Assembly: GCF_017742995.1 (NCBI RefSeq) | Contig: NZ_CP072425.1 | Location: 2,418,001 to 2,482,000, forward strand | Reading direction: 5' to 3' | Origin: Pseudoalteromonas viridis | Lineage (GTDB): Bacteria; Pseudomonadota; Gammaproteobacteria; Enterobacterales; Alteromonadaceae | DNA length: 64,000 nucleotides | Part shown: positions 27,513 to 38,257 of the stretch, piece by piece | Position numbering within the stretch: the stretch's first letter is position 1 | Layout: each line of letters starts with the position of its first letter | Notes under the pieces: generated by a model | Database searches by the model: none | The model's input: the letters and a program-made list of their open reading frames with translations, nothing else | What the model was told of the DNA's origin: nothing | Program-made: the position numbers and the translations under genes

Positions 27513-30410
27513 ATGTCAAACGCCAAATCTCTTGAACAACTAGAGCAAAAGCAAGACTTTATTCGTCGCCATATCGGCCCGAGCCCGGCTCAGGTGAGTG
27601 ACATGCTTGCTGCGCTTGGAGTATCGAGTGTTGAAGAGCTGATCGGTCAGACAGTACCTAGCTCAATCCGTTTAGAGCAAGGCCTGCAAATTGGTGAAAG
27701 CCGTACCGAAGTAGAAACGCTGAGCTACCTGAAATCAGTAGCAAGCAAAAACAAAGTCTTCAAATCTTACATCGGTCAGGGTTACCACCCGACACACGTG
27801 CCTAACGTTATCTTGCGTAATGTACTGGAAAACCCAGGCTGGTATACAGCTTATACGCCGTATCAGCCAGAGATTGCACAAGGCCGTCTTGAGTCTTTGC
27901 TTAACTTCCAGACTATGACCATGGACATCACCGGTCTTGACCTGGCCAGTGCGTCACTGCTTGACGAATCAACCGCAGCAGCCGAAGCCATGGCGCTGGC
28001 TAAGCGTGTGTCTAAAGCGAAAAAAGCGAACCTGTTCTTCATTGCTGAAGACGTACACACACAAACCATCGACGTCGTCACAACCCGTGCCGAGCAGTTT
28101 GGTTTTGAAGTGGTCGTTGGCCCGGCAAGCGAAGCAGCAAACCACGAGATCTTCGGTGCCCTGTTCCAGTACCCAACCACATCAGGTGAAGTGGTTGACA
28201 TCACAGACATCATCGCACAAGTACAAAGCAAAAAAGCGATTGCCTGTGTGGCCGCTGATATTATGAGCTTAATGCTGCTGAAAGCGCCGGGTAAACTGGG
28301 TGCAGACGTGGTACTGGGCTCTGCACAGCGCTTTGGTGTTCCTATGGGCTACGGTGGTCCACACGCTGCGTTCTTCGCAACACGCGATGCCTACAAGCGT
28401 TCACTGCCAGGGCGTATCATCGGTGTATCAAAAGACCGTTTAGGTAACGACGCACTGCGTATGGCAATGCAAACACGCGAGCAGCACATCCGCCGCGAAA
28501 AAGCCAACTCAAACATTTGTACAGCGCAGGTACTGCTGGCCAACATGGCTGCATTCTATGCGGTGTACCACGGTCCACAGGGCCTGAAAACCATTGCCGA
28601 GCGCATTAACCGTTTCGCCAGCATTCTGGCAACCGGCCTGAAAGCCAAAGGCGTGGCACTGAAGCACGACACCTGGTTTGACACCATCACAGTGGTTGCT
28701 GACGACGCAGACAAAGACGCAGTCGTCGCGCGCGCCGTTGCAAACGAAGTCAACTTTGCCATCAACCACGCTGGCGAGTACTCGATTGCGCTGAACGAAA
28801 CGACGACTCGCGGTGACATCGCTGAACTGTTCGACATCATCCTGGGTGAAGGCCATGGCTTAGATGTGGCTGCGCTGGACAGCGAAGTTGCTGCAAACAA
28901 CATCACAGGTATTCCGGCAAGCCTGGTACGTGATGACGAAGTACTGACGCACGACAACTTCAACAGCTACCATAGCGAAACTGAGATGCTGCGTTACATC
29001 AAGCGTCTTGAAAACAAAGATCTGGCACTGAACCACTCTATGATCTCACTGGGTTCTTGTACCATGAAGCTGAACGCGACCGCTGAAATGATCCCGGTCA
29101 CCTGGCCTGAGTTCGCTGAACTACACCCATTCTGCCCACTAGAGCAGGCACAGGGTTATCAGGTCATGATGACTGAGCTGCACGACTGGTTGGTTAACAT
29201 CACAGGCTATGACGCAGTATCACTACAACCTAACTCAGGTGCTCAGGGTGAATACGCGGGTCTTATCGCCATTCGTAAATACCACGAGTCACGCGGCGAA
29301 GGTCACCGTAACGTGTGTCTGATCCCAAGCTCTGCGCACGGTACTAACCCGGCGTCGGCGCAAATGGCCAGCATGAAAGTAGTTGTGGTTGGTTGTGATA
29401 AAGACGGTAACATCGACCTGGATGACCTGCGCGCGAAGGCAGAAGACGTATCTGAGAACCTGTCTTGTATCATGGTTACTTACCCGTCTACCCACGGTGT
29501 ATACGAAGAAGCCATCCGTGAAGTGTGTGACATCGTTCACCAGCACGGCGGCCAGGTTTACATGGACGGCGCGAACATGAACGCACAGGTTGGTGTAACC
29601 AGCCCGGGCTCAATTGGTTCTGACGTATCGCACCTGAACCTGCATAAAACATTCTGTATCCCGCACGGCGGTGGTGGCCCGGGTGTTGGTCCTATCGGTG
29701 TTAAATCGCACCTTGCGCCATTTATGCCTAACCACAGCGTGATCAAAGTAGCGGGCACCAACGAAGGTAACGGCGCAGTTTCTGCGGCACCTTACGGCTC
29801 AGCAGCCATCCTGCCAATCTCATGGGCGTACATTGCCATGATGGGCAGCGAAGGTCTGAAGCAGGCTACTGAAATGGCCATCGTGAACGCCAACTACCTG
29901 ACGGAGCAACTGAGCAAGCACTACCCGGTACTTTACCGTGGCCGCAACGACCGCGTTGCCCACGAGTGTATTATCGACCTGCGCCCGCTTAAAGAAGCCT
30001 CTGGCATCACAGAAATGGACGTTGCTAAGCGCCTGATGGACTACGGTTTCCACGCACCGACTATGTCATTCCCGGTTGCCGGCACGCTGATGATCGAGCC
30101 AACGGAATCTGAGTCTAAGGTAGAAATCGACCGCTTCATCGAAGCCATGATCTCTATCCGCGCTGAAATCGCCAAAGTAGAAAACGGCGAATGGTCAGTA
30201 GAAAACAACCCACTGGTGTTCGCACCACACACCCAGGCAGACGTACTGGGCAACGAGTGGGATCGCGCCTACGACCGCTTCTACGCAGCATTCCCGGTTG
30301 CATCAGTTGCTAAAGACAAGTTCTGGCCAACGGTAACCCGTATCGACGACGTATACGGCGATCGTAACCTGATCTGCTCTTGCCCGGCTGTAGAGACTTA
30401 TGCTGAGTAA
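27513..30410 (+). CDS. gcvP: Glycine dehydrogenase (decarboxylating), P protein
   Basis: This PLP enzyme decarboxylates glycine and loads the aminomethyl group onto GcvH. The 965 residues match the fused P protein of gammaproteobacteria (E. coli 957). It begins FIRRHIGP and carries the PLP lysine K712 in [16 protein letters not shown], with the downstream [17 protein letters not shown] terminator separates it from gcvH, so it may use its own promoter in the 27365-27512 gap. A diverged copy of codons around residues 793-845 lies at 34499-34667. Confidence 0.96.
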   Translation: MSNAKSLEQLEQKQDFIRRHIGPSPAQVSDMLAALGVSSVEELIGQTVPSSIRLEQGLQIGESRTEVETLSYLKSVASKNKVFKSYIGQGYHPTHVPNVILRNVLENPGWYTAYTPYQPEIAQGRLESLLNFQTMTMDITGLDLASASLLDESTAAAEAMALAKRVSKAKKANLFFIAEDVHTQTIDVVTTRAEQFGFEVVVGPASEAANHEIFGALFQYPTTSGEVVDITDIIAQVQSKKAIACVAADIMSLMLLKAPGKLGADVVLGSAQRFGVPMGYGGPHAAFFATRDAYKRSLPGRIIGVSKDRLGNDALRMAMQTREQHIRREKANSNICTAQVLLANMAAFYAVYHGPQGLKTIAERINRFASILATGLKAKGVALKHDTWFDTITVVADDADKDAVVARAVANEVNFAINHAGEYSIALNETTTRGDIAELFDIILGEGHGLDVAALDSEVAANNITGIPASLVRDDEVLTHDNFNSYHSETEMLRYIKRLENKDLALNHSMISLGSCTMKLNATAEMIPVTWPEFAELHPFCPLEQAQGYQVMMTELHDWLVNITGYDAVSLQPNSGAQGEYAGLIAIRKYHESRGEGHRNVCLIPSSAHGTNPASAQMASMKVVVVGCDKDGNIDLDDLRAKAEDVSENLSCIMVTYPSTHGVYEEAIREVCDIVHQHGGQVYMDGANMNAQVGVTSPGSIGSDVSHLNLHKTFCIPHGGGGPGVGPIGVKSHLAPFMPNHSVIKVAGTNEGNGAVSAAPYGSAAILPISWAYIAMMGSEGLKQATEMAIVNANYLTEQLSKHYPVLYRGRNDRVAHECIIDLRPLKEASGITEMDVAKRLMDYGFHAPTMSFPVAGTLMIEPTESESKVEIDRFIEAMISIRAEIAKVENGEWSVENNPLVFAPHTQADVLGNEWDRAYDRFYAAFPVASVAKDKFWPTVTRIDDVYGDRNLICSCPAVETYAE

Positions 30411-31059
30411 GTGATGTTTACTTATCGGGGGCAGTCCCGATACAGGTTTTGATTTGAAAACCGCCTTTTTAGAGAGGCGGTTTTTTGTGGTTGGGATTTG
30501 AGGCCGTCATTCTGAACTTGTTTCAGAATTATGTGATGCTTCAGTATCAGCCTCCAATTTTCCCCTTTGTCGACGGCAACAAAAGGGGAGCAGCTTTCGA
30601 CCGCCCTCTTTATTCCCACTACGTCTCTCCATCAACTTAAGTCTATAAATAATGTAATTTATGTGAACGTAAACGGCTGAATCGTCCATCCATGGACCAA
30701 GTCAACCTTGCAACGCATTAATGCTCTTACATTACTCATTAACATATTATTTTCTACCGATATAGAAGGGGATTGGGGGTTGTCTGTTGGTTTAGTGTTT
30801 AAATTTGCACAATGAAAGACCGGAAGTTGAAAGACCGGACACCCGCTCTTGTTTGGGCAATTGGGGTAGGCTCGAGAAATAAAGGGAAGTTGGTGTTTTA
30901 TTAAGCGTGATTTCTGTCTTCATGAAAAAGGTAATGCCTCTCAATTTATTTTCGGTGTGATTTTTGTGTAAGCAATAGTGGTGTTCTTATTTCTTTAATG
31001 TTGATTAATTGTGTTTTTTGTGTGATATTTGTAGGGTGTAGACTAAGATAAAGTATTGT
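30411..31059. other. Intergenic region between gcvP and the AT-rich island
   Basis: It holds the gcvP terminator (30457-30486) and an ATTCTGAA...TTCAGAAT palindrome near 30509. After about 30900 the composition becomes strongly AT-rich, marking the left side of the helicase island. I see no gene. Confidence 0.5.
30457..30486 (+). terminator. Rho-independent terminator of gcvP
   Basis: AAAACCGCCT pairs with AGGCGGTTTT and is followed by further Ts, 47 nt after the gcvP stop. Confidence 0.9.
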
Positions 31060-31815
31060 ATGAGAAAGTTAGTTACTGAGGCCGCATTTACTCAGGGGGC
31101 CATTTTTAATGGATTGAAAGTCACTGATAGTTTAACCTCCCGCGGTATAGTTATTTCTGCTCGTTGCGATTTAGAAAGAACAAAATCAAGGTATGTACTT
31201 TGCTTGCCTGTTTTTAGTTTGAAACAATGGATCGAGTATTATGGAAATGATTTAATTTTTAGTCAAAAAGTTAAAGGTCTTTTGAGTGAAATAGAGAAAA
31301 AGAGTAAAGGACTAAATATTGATAAGAATGTACTAGATACTTTCCCTTTCGAGAGCTTCAAGAGAATGAACGGTTCGAATGAAGAGTTGTTGAAATTGGT
31401 TAAGTGTTATAAGAGAAAAAAGTGTGATTTTAGTATAAGCTTTATGAAAAAAGAAAGGGATAATCTTCTAGATAAGGTTTTTGATAATAGGGAATTGTCA
31501 TTTTTCTTCTTGGAAAGAATCCATGATAAGGGAGATTTAAACCCACACATTATTGATGTTTCAAACCCTATATCTATACCTACTAACGTAGCTTTAGATA
31601 TATCACGTAAGATAAATAGAAGAAAATACAATGAATGCGATTTGATTAAAAGCTACTTAGACTTTGATGGGGATATAATAGGGATTGAGTCAACTTTATT
31701 ATCACCTTATGTAGAGTTTCTTTTGCAGAAGTTCTCAAGTTATTACTCAAGAATTGGTGTTGAAGATATTTCAAGTGAAACAAAGAAAGATTTGAAAGAG
31801 TTTTATAATGAATAA
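31060..31815 (+). CDS. Unknown protein, first gene of an AT-rich two-gene module
   Basis: This 251-residue protein is not recognised. It is rich in Lys, Asn, Ile and Phe, unlike neighbouring housekeeping genes, which matches its low-GC DNA and suggests horizontal transfer. The N-terminal part contains SRGIVISARCDLER followed by YVLCLPVFSL. A C-D motif after a hydrophobic strand of this kind is one I associate loosely with small proteins of conflict loci, without naming a family. There is no signal peptide or membrane helix. The last 8 nt overlap the helicase gene, so the two are translationally coupled and likely work together. Confidence 0.72.
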   Translation: MRKLVTEAAFTQGAIFNGLKVTDSLTSRGIVISARCDLERTKSRYVLCLPVFSLKQWIEYYGNDLIFSQKVKGLLSEIEKKSKGLNIDKNVLDTFPFESFKRMNGSNEELLKLVKCYKRKKCDFSISFMKKERDNLLDKVFDNRELSFFFLERIHDKGDLNPHIIDVSNPISIPTNVALDISRKINRRKYNECDLIKSYLDFDGDIIGIESTLLSPYVEFLLQKFSSYYSRIGVEDISSETKKDLKEFYNE

Positions 31816-34099
31816 AGTTGACTTTGTGACTATTAGTGAAGAAGCGTGTAAGCATATTATTCAATCAAGGAAGCTGCAAAGTTTGGATTTCAAGGATTCA
31901 AAGTTCATTCTTGATATTGCCGAAGGCTTAGTAAGTGGCGAAAGTGGAGTTAGTGATCTTGACGTTAAAATTTTTATAGATAACAAAGGTGTAATTCTAT
32001 TCGGTGGTAAAGAAGTTTATTCTTCTATTAAGAATACTATAACTTTTGACTTTAGCCAGTTGGATTATAGTTCAATTAAAGATAATATGAAAGTTACTGT
32101 AATTCAAAAGACATTAAGGTTTTGCATTAAATATTGGGGAAAGCTAGGGCATAATAGTTCAGAGATAATTCCGTTAGACTCTACTAAGGGTGTTATCTTC
32201 CCTTTTTCTAACTCTAATGGTGGACAGTATAGACAGGTTATAGAACTTCAACCTTTCCAGCTAAAAGAAAATAAGCAAAGAAAGTTCAAAGGTAACCACC
32301 TTTTAGCTTATAAGTTTAGCGATTCACCTGGGGCAGGAAACAAAGAAATACCAAAAGTCAATGTTTTATCAAAAGCTTTAGATACTGTCTTTACTGTAGA
32401 AACATATAAAGAGCAATTTGAGAACGTGAAGCAAGATAATTGTCGTTCATCCATTGTGCTGGATGAAGACAATATAATAAATACTACAAACTTGCTTGGC
32501 CAGAAAAACCCAGAGAATCAACTTTCTGATAATCAATTAGAGTTTTTTAATTCTGATTGGAAGCACCCTTCGCGTATAAAAGGCGCAGCGGGTACAGGTA
32601 AGACGATATGCTTAGTATTAAAAGCTTTAAAAGTTAGCTATGAAAATCAGGGGGCATTCAAGGTTTTATTTATAGTTCCGAGTATATCTATTAGAAATAC
32701 TGTTGAGTACTTTTTAAAAGTGAATTGTGATGCTTCAGATATATACGATGAGGACACATTTAATAGAATTAATGTGAGGACGATTCATCAAGTTTGTATT
32801 GATATTTTGGGTGAGTGTCATGTTAATGATACAGAGTTGCTACATGAAGATAGTTATGAGGCTAAACAGCAGCAGCTACTATATATAATGGAAATTGTCG
32901 AATCTTTCAAAGGTAAAATAAATAGTTATAAAGGGTATATAAATGATGAGTTATATAGTTTGATGCTAAATGAGGACTCGTTGGCTCTTTCAGAAATATT
33001 GATACATGAATTTGGTATAGCAATTAAAGGTCGATGTTTTGGTGAAAAAGAAGAGTATATAAAAGATGAAGTGCTAGCGTACAGCTTGCCAACAAAAACA
33101 GAAAATGATAGATATTTTATATATGATATTTATCAGCAATACCAGAAACAATTAGATGACTTAGGGGTTTTCGATCCAGATGATATTGCTTTGGAATCTG
33201 CTGGAAGATTAATATCCCCTTTCTGGAGAAGAAGAAGGCAAAGTGATGGGTATAACTTTATTTTAGTGGATGAATTACATCTATTGAATTTTAATGAGTT
33301 AAGTCTAATTCATTACCTTACAAAAGATAGTACCATCGCTCCAATATCATTTGCGGTAGATGCTACTCAGGCTATAGGTGATATTGCATGGAAAAATGAA
33401 TCAATACTGAGCTATTTAAAATTAAATGAATTTCAAGAAGAAGAAGAAACAACAGATTTAACAGCGATGTTCAGGTGTTCAGAAAGTATTACTAAGCTTG
33501 CTTCTTTAATTACTAGCTCTGGAGCTGGTTTATTTACAAATTTTGAAGACCCGCTGAGAATTAGTTCAGATGTGCAAACAGATTTGGAATCTCATACACC
33601 TTTGTATGTTTTGAAAGATTTAACTAATGATTGTATTCATTCAATAGCAATGGAGTTAGCCGAAAAAACCAGAACAGAATTGAATTGTTTGAAGCATAAA
33701 GTTGTTTTAATTTATTTTGATAGGATTTTATTTGAGGAAGCAAAGGAAGCTTTCAAAAATAAATCTGTGAGCTGTTTGCTTGAGCGAGGTGATATTTCCG
33801 TTTTGGAAAAAGCAAAGAACAATAATGACTTTATAATCGCGATGGCAGATTATGTTGGTGGTCTTGAATTTGAAGCTGTTGTACTAGTCGGAGTTGATAA
33901 AGGGAGGTTGCCAGTTGAAGGTGCTCATTCATCCAGAGCTAATGAGATCTTCCAGAGTTATACGGCTCACAATAAAATTTATGTTGCTATCACTAGGGCC
34001 ACTAAAATGGTTAAAATTTTAGGTGATAAGCGACGAGGGTGCTCGCCTCTGTTGGTATATGCTGACGAACAAAAAGCATTGAAAAAAATAGAAAGTTAG
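31808..34099 (+). CDS. UvrD-like superfamily 1 helicase with unknown N-terminal domain
   Basis: This 763-residue protein has an N-terminal region of about 240 residues with no motif I recognise. SF1A helicase motifs follow: a Q-motif-like DNQLEFF, Walker A GAAGTGKT near 262, and Walker B ILVDELHLL near 490. Next come MFRCSESITKL (motif IV area), VGGLEFEAVVLVGVD (motif V) and YVAITRATKMV (motif VI). All catalytic positions appear intact. It overlaps the unknown upstream gene by 8 nt. AT-rich composition, a partner of unknown function and a flanking gcvP duplication suggest a mobile defence or nucleic-acid-processing module. That role is inference. Confidence 0.82.
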   Translation: MNKVDFVTISEEACKHIIQSRKLQSLDFKDSKFILDIAEGLVSGESGVSDLDVKIFIDNKGVILFGGKEVYSSIKNTITFDFSQLDYSSIKDNMKVTVIQKTLRFCIKYWGKLGHNSSEIIPLDSTKGVIFPFSNSNGGQYRQVIELQPFQLKENKQRKFKGNHLLAYKFSDSPGAGNKEIPKVNVLSKALDTVFTVETYKEQFENVKQDNCRSSIVLDEDNIINTTNLLGQKNPENQLSDNQLEFFNSDWKHPSRIKGAAGTGKTICLVLKALKVSYENQGAFKVLFIVPSISIRNTVEYFLKVNCDASDIYDEDTFNRINVRTIHQVCIDILGECHVNDTELLHEDSYEAKQQQLLYIMEIVESFKGKINSYKGYINDELYSLMLNEDSLALSEILIHEFGIAIKGRCFGEKEEYIKDEVLAYSLPTKTENDRYFIYDIYQQYQKQLDDLGVFDPDDIALESAGRLISPFWRRRRQSDGYNFILVDELHLLNFNELSLIHYLTKDSTIAPISFAVDATQAIGDIAWKNESILSYLKLNEFQEEEETTDLTAMFRCSESITKLASLITSSGAGLFTNFEDPLRISSDVQTDLESHTPLYVLKDLTNDCIHSIAMELAEKTRTELNCLKHKVVLIYFDRILFEEAKEAFKNKSVSCLLERGDISVLEKAKNNNDFIIAMADYVGGLEFEAVVLVGVDKGRLPVEGAHSSRANEIFQSYTAHNKIYVAITRATKMVKILGDKRRGCSPLLVYADEQKALKKIES

Positions 34100-34498
34100 G
34101 ATTCAATCGGACGTTTAGAATTTTGGAAGACATATATGGACGCTCCAGCGATGTCAAGCCGAGAAGGCCTGCGAGATAGCGAGTTTTCGTTATCTCGTTC
34201 GTTATTTTACCCGTGTTGCCATGCTTGATGTTTGGTCCAGTCCGCTATAAATGTGTTGCTCTGACATATATCCGGGCTTAACTGATTGTTCAGCGCCCCA
34301 AATGAGTTCCGAGCCTGCACACCCTAGAATTTATACACCCACTCGGTCTGTAACGACCGTGCCGTCGTCGGGTTTTGCGCAGGCAGGGTTGGACCTTTTT
34401 TCATCGTACTTTGGCATAGCAATTTTGAAAGACACCCACCGAAATCTGTACCTTTTCTGTGGGGGAAAGTCGTAACTTCGAATGGGGGTCTTTAATTT
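34100..34498. other. Non-coding right flank of the helicase island
   Basis: It contains a hairpin GAGATAGCGA/TCGTTATCTC (34173-34196) and two repeat motifs: GAATTTTGGAAGACATA near 34109 and TTTTGAAAGACACCCACC near 34427. The short open frame at 34251-34475 has no ribosome site or family signature, and I do not call it. Base composition returns to the genome average. Confidence 0.45.
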
Positions 34499-34667
34499 TT
34501 ACTAACTACCTGACAGAGCAACTGAGCAAGCACTACCCGTTACTTTGCCGTGGCTGCAACGACCGCGTTGCCCACGAATGTATTATCGACCTGGGCCCGC
34601 TTAAAGAAGCCTCTGGCATCACAGTAAATGGACGTAACGAAGCACCTGATGGACTATGGTTTCCAAG
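34499..34667 (+). pseudogene. Fragment of gcvP (decayed duplicate)
   Basis: About 165 bp match gcvP positions roughly 29889-30049 at about 90 % identity by eye. The reading ACTACCTGAC..GAGCAACTGA, then [12 protein letters not shown] and [12 protein letters not shown], is still recognisable. A one-base change in phase after GGCATCACAG breaks the frame. It lies about 4.1 kb beyond the end of the intact gcvP, on the far side of the AT-rich helicase module, in the same orientation. Confidence 0.85.
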
Positions 34668-35011
34668 AAAATTGTGGGAGACACGCATCGTTATCTGTAA
34701 CTGTTTTGTGGGTAAAAGTGGCAATTTTGAATGGGTGATTGAATTTTGGAAGACACCCACGGAAAACTTTGAAAGACACCCACCATTGTTCGTACCTTTT
34801 CTAGCGGAAATCACATCAGAAATCATTTCTCTACACTGCATTTAGACATTTGCCAGCTAGATAAAAGTACCCAACACCCAAGAGCAGCTTCACATTAGAC
34901 CTGTAAGTAGCACAGTCCTACCGGGACAAGTCTCTTTTTGGTTGAGAAATAAAGAGTTTGAAAATTGTTCTATCCTTACAAACAGAATGTCTGTGTACTG
35001 TGGGGTCGTCC
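34668..35011. repeat. Repeat-bearing spacer before the chemoreceptor
   Basis: It carries two GACACCC motif copies (GAATTTTGGAAGACACCC near 34742 and CTTTGAAAGACACCCACC near 34768) of the family scattered from 34 to 54 kb. The remainder presumably holds the promoter of the chemoreceptor. No gene is evident. Confidence 0.5.
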
Positions 35012-36652
35012 ATGAAAAGCTCCTTAAAAGTTAAGCTGTTAGTACCAATGTCTGCAATGTTAGCCATATTTGCTATTGTTGTTCTTGCTATGTTGTTTAC
35101 CCTGAATACGCTCGAATCTCAATTTGTAGAGCTCAAAGACAGGAATATACATGCAGCTAATCAGGGGCGGTTGGCGTTGTCGCTGTTTAAAACACAGGTG
35201 CAGGAATGGAAAAATGTACTTATCCGCTCTAAGTCGGTCGAAGAGCGAAATAAATATTGGCAACGTTTTTTAAACTCAGAAAATGAGGTAACTGGTGTGC
35301 TCGAAAACATTGCACAATCAGAACAGCATTCGAAAACGGTTAAAACACTTATCGCCAAGATATTAAAAGACTATGGTGATGCCACACAAAAATACAAAGC
35401 AGGCTATGATATTTTTCTGTCTTCCGGATTAAATATAGAAAAGGCTGATCAACACGTGAAAGGTATCGACAGAGCCTTAAGCGACTCGCTAGTAGAGCTT
35501 GTTCAAAAGATAGATGAGAGCGTAGATAGTGATTTTGCAAATTTAAAGCGGTTTTCATCACGTACTAGCTATACGGTGAGTTTGATTAGTATGCTGACTG
35601 CGATTATTGGGGTTGTGTTTGTTCTTCTATATATTAAAAAAGTGATTATCAGGCCTATTGGCGATCTCAATGAAGTATTAAAAGCGATTGCAGAAGGGGA
35701 TTACACAAAGAGTATCTCGTATCAATCAAGTGATGAGATAGGAGAGTTGGTTAAAAGTGCGCGATATATGCAGGAAAAGCTGTCAGACAGTGTTGGGCTA
35801 ATTAATTTAGTAAACCATGAAGTGAGCACCGCTTTTGCTAAGCTATCTGAAATCTCCGATGAAATTGGTAATAGCTCAGTATCTCAAAGCGAAATCGTCG
35901 ATAGTTTAAATCAAGCCACAGCACGCTTATCCAAGATTGCTGAGCAGAATAAAATGGACTCACAGCAAGCGTTCGATTCGTTTAAATCAACCAGCGAAGC
36001 GACAGCGCAATGTGCAGCTTCTTTAGACTTAGCAGATAAAGGTATGGGTGAGCTGGTTGATGAAATGCAAGCAATTGCAGGTAATATTGAGCAGCTAGAA
36101 AACCGGTCTTCTGAAATTGTTAACGTGCTGCAGGTTATTCAAAATATTGCGGAACAAACGAATTTACTGGCACTCAATGCCGCAATAGAAGCGGCCAGAG
36201 CTGGTGAGCAAGGGCGAGGGTTTGCCGTGGTTGCCGATGAAGTAAGAAGCCTTGCTACACGCACCCAAAACTCAACGCTTGAAATAAAGGAGATTATCGA
36301 CGGCACTTTACTCAGCTCTAAACAAGCCGTGAGTGCCATACAATCCGGCCTGTCTAAAACAACACAAACCGCGCAATCAGTTGCGCAAGTGAGCAGTGTA
36401 CTGAGCCAAACCTCAACGTCATTTGATAGTCTGATCACGGTGACCCACTCAGTGGATGACAATGCGGTGCAGCAACAAGATATTTCGCAAAGTATTGTTG
36501 AGGACGTCGCGCAAATGCTGGTGATCTCTGAAACGTTGGAAAAAATGGCACAAAGCGATGAGGTTTCCGTTGCTGTAAATAAAGCGTCGGTTGATTTGCA
36601 GTCATTGGTTGAAAGACTATCAACCAATCAGAGTGATGTAAGCTTGTTTTAA
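35012..36652 (+). CDS. Methyl-accepting chemotaxis protein
   Basis: This 546-residue receptor has a first transmembrane helix (about 9-31), a mostly helical periplasmic domain of about 155 residues and a second helix (about 188-211). A HAMP region ([19 protein letters not shown]) and a long signalling coiled coil follow. The conserved hairpin tip ([20 protein letters not shown], about residue 384 on) binds CheA/CheW. An upstream in-frame TTG at 34958 exists, but the ATG at 35012 gives a normal N-terminus. The ligand is unknown. No che genes are nearby. Confidence 0.93.
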   Translation: MKSSLKVKLLVPMSAMLAIFAIVVLAMLFTLNTLESQFVELKDRNIHAANQGRLALSLFKTQVQEWKNVLIRSKSVEERNKYWQRFLNSENEVTGVLENIAQSEQHSKTVKTLIAKILKDYGDATQKYKAGYDIFLSSGLNIEKADQHVKGIDRALSDSLVELVQKIDESVDSDFANLKRFSSRTSYTVSLISMLTAIIGVVFVLLYIKKVIIRPIGDLNEVLKAIAEGDYTKSISYQSSDEIGELVKSARYMQEKLSDSVGLINLVNHEVSTAFAKLSEISDEIGNSSVSQSEIVDSLNQATARLSKIAEQNKMDSQQAFDSFKSTSEATAQCAASLDLADKGMGELVDEMQAIAGNIEQLENRSSEIVNVLQVIQNIAEQTNLLALNAAIEAARAGEQGRGFAVVADEVRSLATRTQNSTLEIKEIIDGTLLSSKQAVSAIQSGLSKTTQTAQSVAQVSSVLSQTSTSFDSLITVTHSVDDNAVQQQDISQSIVEDVAQMLVISETLEKMAQSDEVSVAVNKASVDLQSLVERLSTNQSDVSLF

Positions 36653-36955
36653 GGGACAATTTTGGGGTTAGTAATTACAACAATTACAGGACAAAAGAAA
36701 TTACAAGAAAGAAATTACAAGGACAGCCACTTAAAGCAGCCAACCAAAGAAAAGCAATTACAAGGACGGCCACTTAAAACAGCCAACCAAAGAAGCTGGC
36801 TATGTTCTCAATTGAAGTGAAGAATTACAATATATTGGTTTTGGAGAGCCAGGGCTAGTACAACTGAGCCATAACACAGCTAATTCCATGCCAAATTAAG
36901 CAACTTAAGTCTTGCAGTAGTTACAGGATTAATTTGAAGTCAGATATGAGCCTTT
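36653..36955. repeat. Spacer with 39-bp direct repeat, downstream of the RAYT gene
   Basis: Two 39-bp copies at 36713-36751 and 36756-36794 differ at two positions and share AATTACAAGGAC, GGCCACTTAAA/AGCCACTTAAA and CAGCCAACCAAAGAA. Partial AATTACA repeats precede them. They lie immediately 3' of the transposase gene. No gene. Confidence 0.75.
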
Positions 36956-37936
36956 TTACCCTAGCAAGCGTTCGCAATTAGCCAAGTTGGTACGTCGCTT
37001 TTTTTGCAGATGAGTACAGTACTTAGTAACAGCATGACACCTTCCAGCTGCACCATGAAAGACTTTGGTAAATTGTGTGGTGAGTTTTAGCCAGTTTTCA
37101 GGCTCTATTTGTAATCTAGCGAGGATAGGTTGGGCATCGTAGATGTGGCCTCGCTTGTCTGCTCGAATGCATCGGCCCGTGAGCTCAACGAGCTCAATGT
37201 AGTACTCAAGTTCAAAGGGTAATCCTTTTGGCATGTTTTGTCTTGGATTCCCGGCAAAGCGCAGAAGGCTTTTGGGTTGTTTGCCATGTTGTGCGTGTTC
37301 AATGCGCTTTTTGATACTGGTGAACTCGGAAGTTTCTGGTGTGCCGGCCATTTTGGCTCTGATAGGGTTAAGGTCAACGTAGGCCATGCAGGCAGCCAGG
37401 GCGGCTTCATCGAGCAATGCTTGAGACTTAAACCTGCCTTCCCAGAACCGGCCTTTGCAGCCATCCTCCTTATTGGCACGACGGGCAATGTCTTCGTTCA
37501 GTACACGCATAAACCAGCTGATACTGGCCAGTCTTTCCCGGTAATTGTCGACAATCTCATCGAGCATAATTCGCTCGGATGGATTGAGTTCGTGACCTTC
37601 GATGAATTTGTGCGTCAGCCAGTTTCCCTTAAATAGCTTATGCCAGCGGATGACGATGGCTTCGTCAGACAGTCGATAGGCTTTTTTATCATCCACATGC
37701 AAAACAATGTGAGTATGGTTGCTCATTACGGCATAGGCGCAAATATCAATACAGAAAATACTTGCCAGCAGGAGTAATTTTTCTTCAACCCATTCACGGC
37801 GATGTTCATAGGATTGTCCTGTCAATGGGTCTTCACCGCATAAAAAGGCCCGCCTTACACAGCGAGATATGCAGTGGTAGTACTTGGTATCCATTAAACT
37901 AATCTGGTTCTTCCTTGCTGTTGGCATCATACTCAT
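36956..37936 (-). CDS. REP-associated tyrosine transposase (RAYT, Y1_Tnp/IS200-like family)
   Basis: This 326-residue single-strand-DNA transposase relative has the HUH motif in SNHTHIVLHVD and the family's KYYHCISRCVRRAFLCG start. It also has RFWEGRFKSQALLDEAALAACMAYVDLNPIRA, typical of the long Y1 proteins of Shewanella and Pseudoalteromonas. The catalytic Tyr is probably in the AYVDLNP helix. There are no IS ends; RAYTs are usually single genes that mobilise nearby REP palindromes. GGGTGTC elements cluster on both sides within about 17 kb. Confidence 0.85.
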   Translation of the reverse strand: MSMMPTARKNQISLMDTKYYHCISRCVRRAFLCGEDPLTGQSYEHRREWVEEKLLLLASIFCIDICAYAVMSNHTHIVLHVDDKKAYRLSDEAIVIRWHKLFKGNWLTHKFIEGHELNPSERIMLDEIVDNYRERLASISWFMRVLNEDIARRANKEDGCKGRFWEGRFKSQALLDEAALAACMAYVDLNPIRAKMAGTPETSEFTSIKKRIEHAQHGKQPKSLLRFAGNPRQNMPKGLPFELEYYIELVELTGRCIRADKRGHIYDAQPILARLQIEPENWLKLTTQFTKVFHGAAGRCHAVTKYCTHLQKKRRTNLANCERLLG

Positions 37937-38257
37937 CCTTATCCTTGGATCAGATTAAAAGCATAGATGGCGGAGGTTTAGTAGACAAGTTTTGAAATGG
38001 GTGTCATGTAAGCTTTCAAATATCTTTGCCTTTTTGTAACTAAATGTTCAATTTATACGCCGAGAATATCTCGTTAGTGGTGACAGTTAAAGGCTGCTGA
38101 AAGCACTCAAGGCGGATTCCGCAACGATGAATAGCTCGAAAGAAACGGCTAAATTTCTTCTTATAAATCATGGGTATGATTAGCGCATGGCTTTGCCTGA
38201 GTGCAGCCAAACATCAACGCACTCCAAACAAGCCTTATGAACCAACGGAGGAAAGCT
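37937..38257. other. Intergenic region upstream of RAYT and cupin genes
   Basis: It contains one GGGTGTC motif (TTTTGAAATGGGTGTCATG, near 37989) close to the transposase start, and otherwise no gene. The cupin ribosome site GGAGGAAAGC ends just before 38258. Confidence 0.45.

Noticed and set aside
34251..34845. Two short plus-strand frames after the helicase
   Set aside because: The second is the decayed gcvP fragment with frame change, and the first lies in non-coding repeat-bearing DNA.
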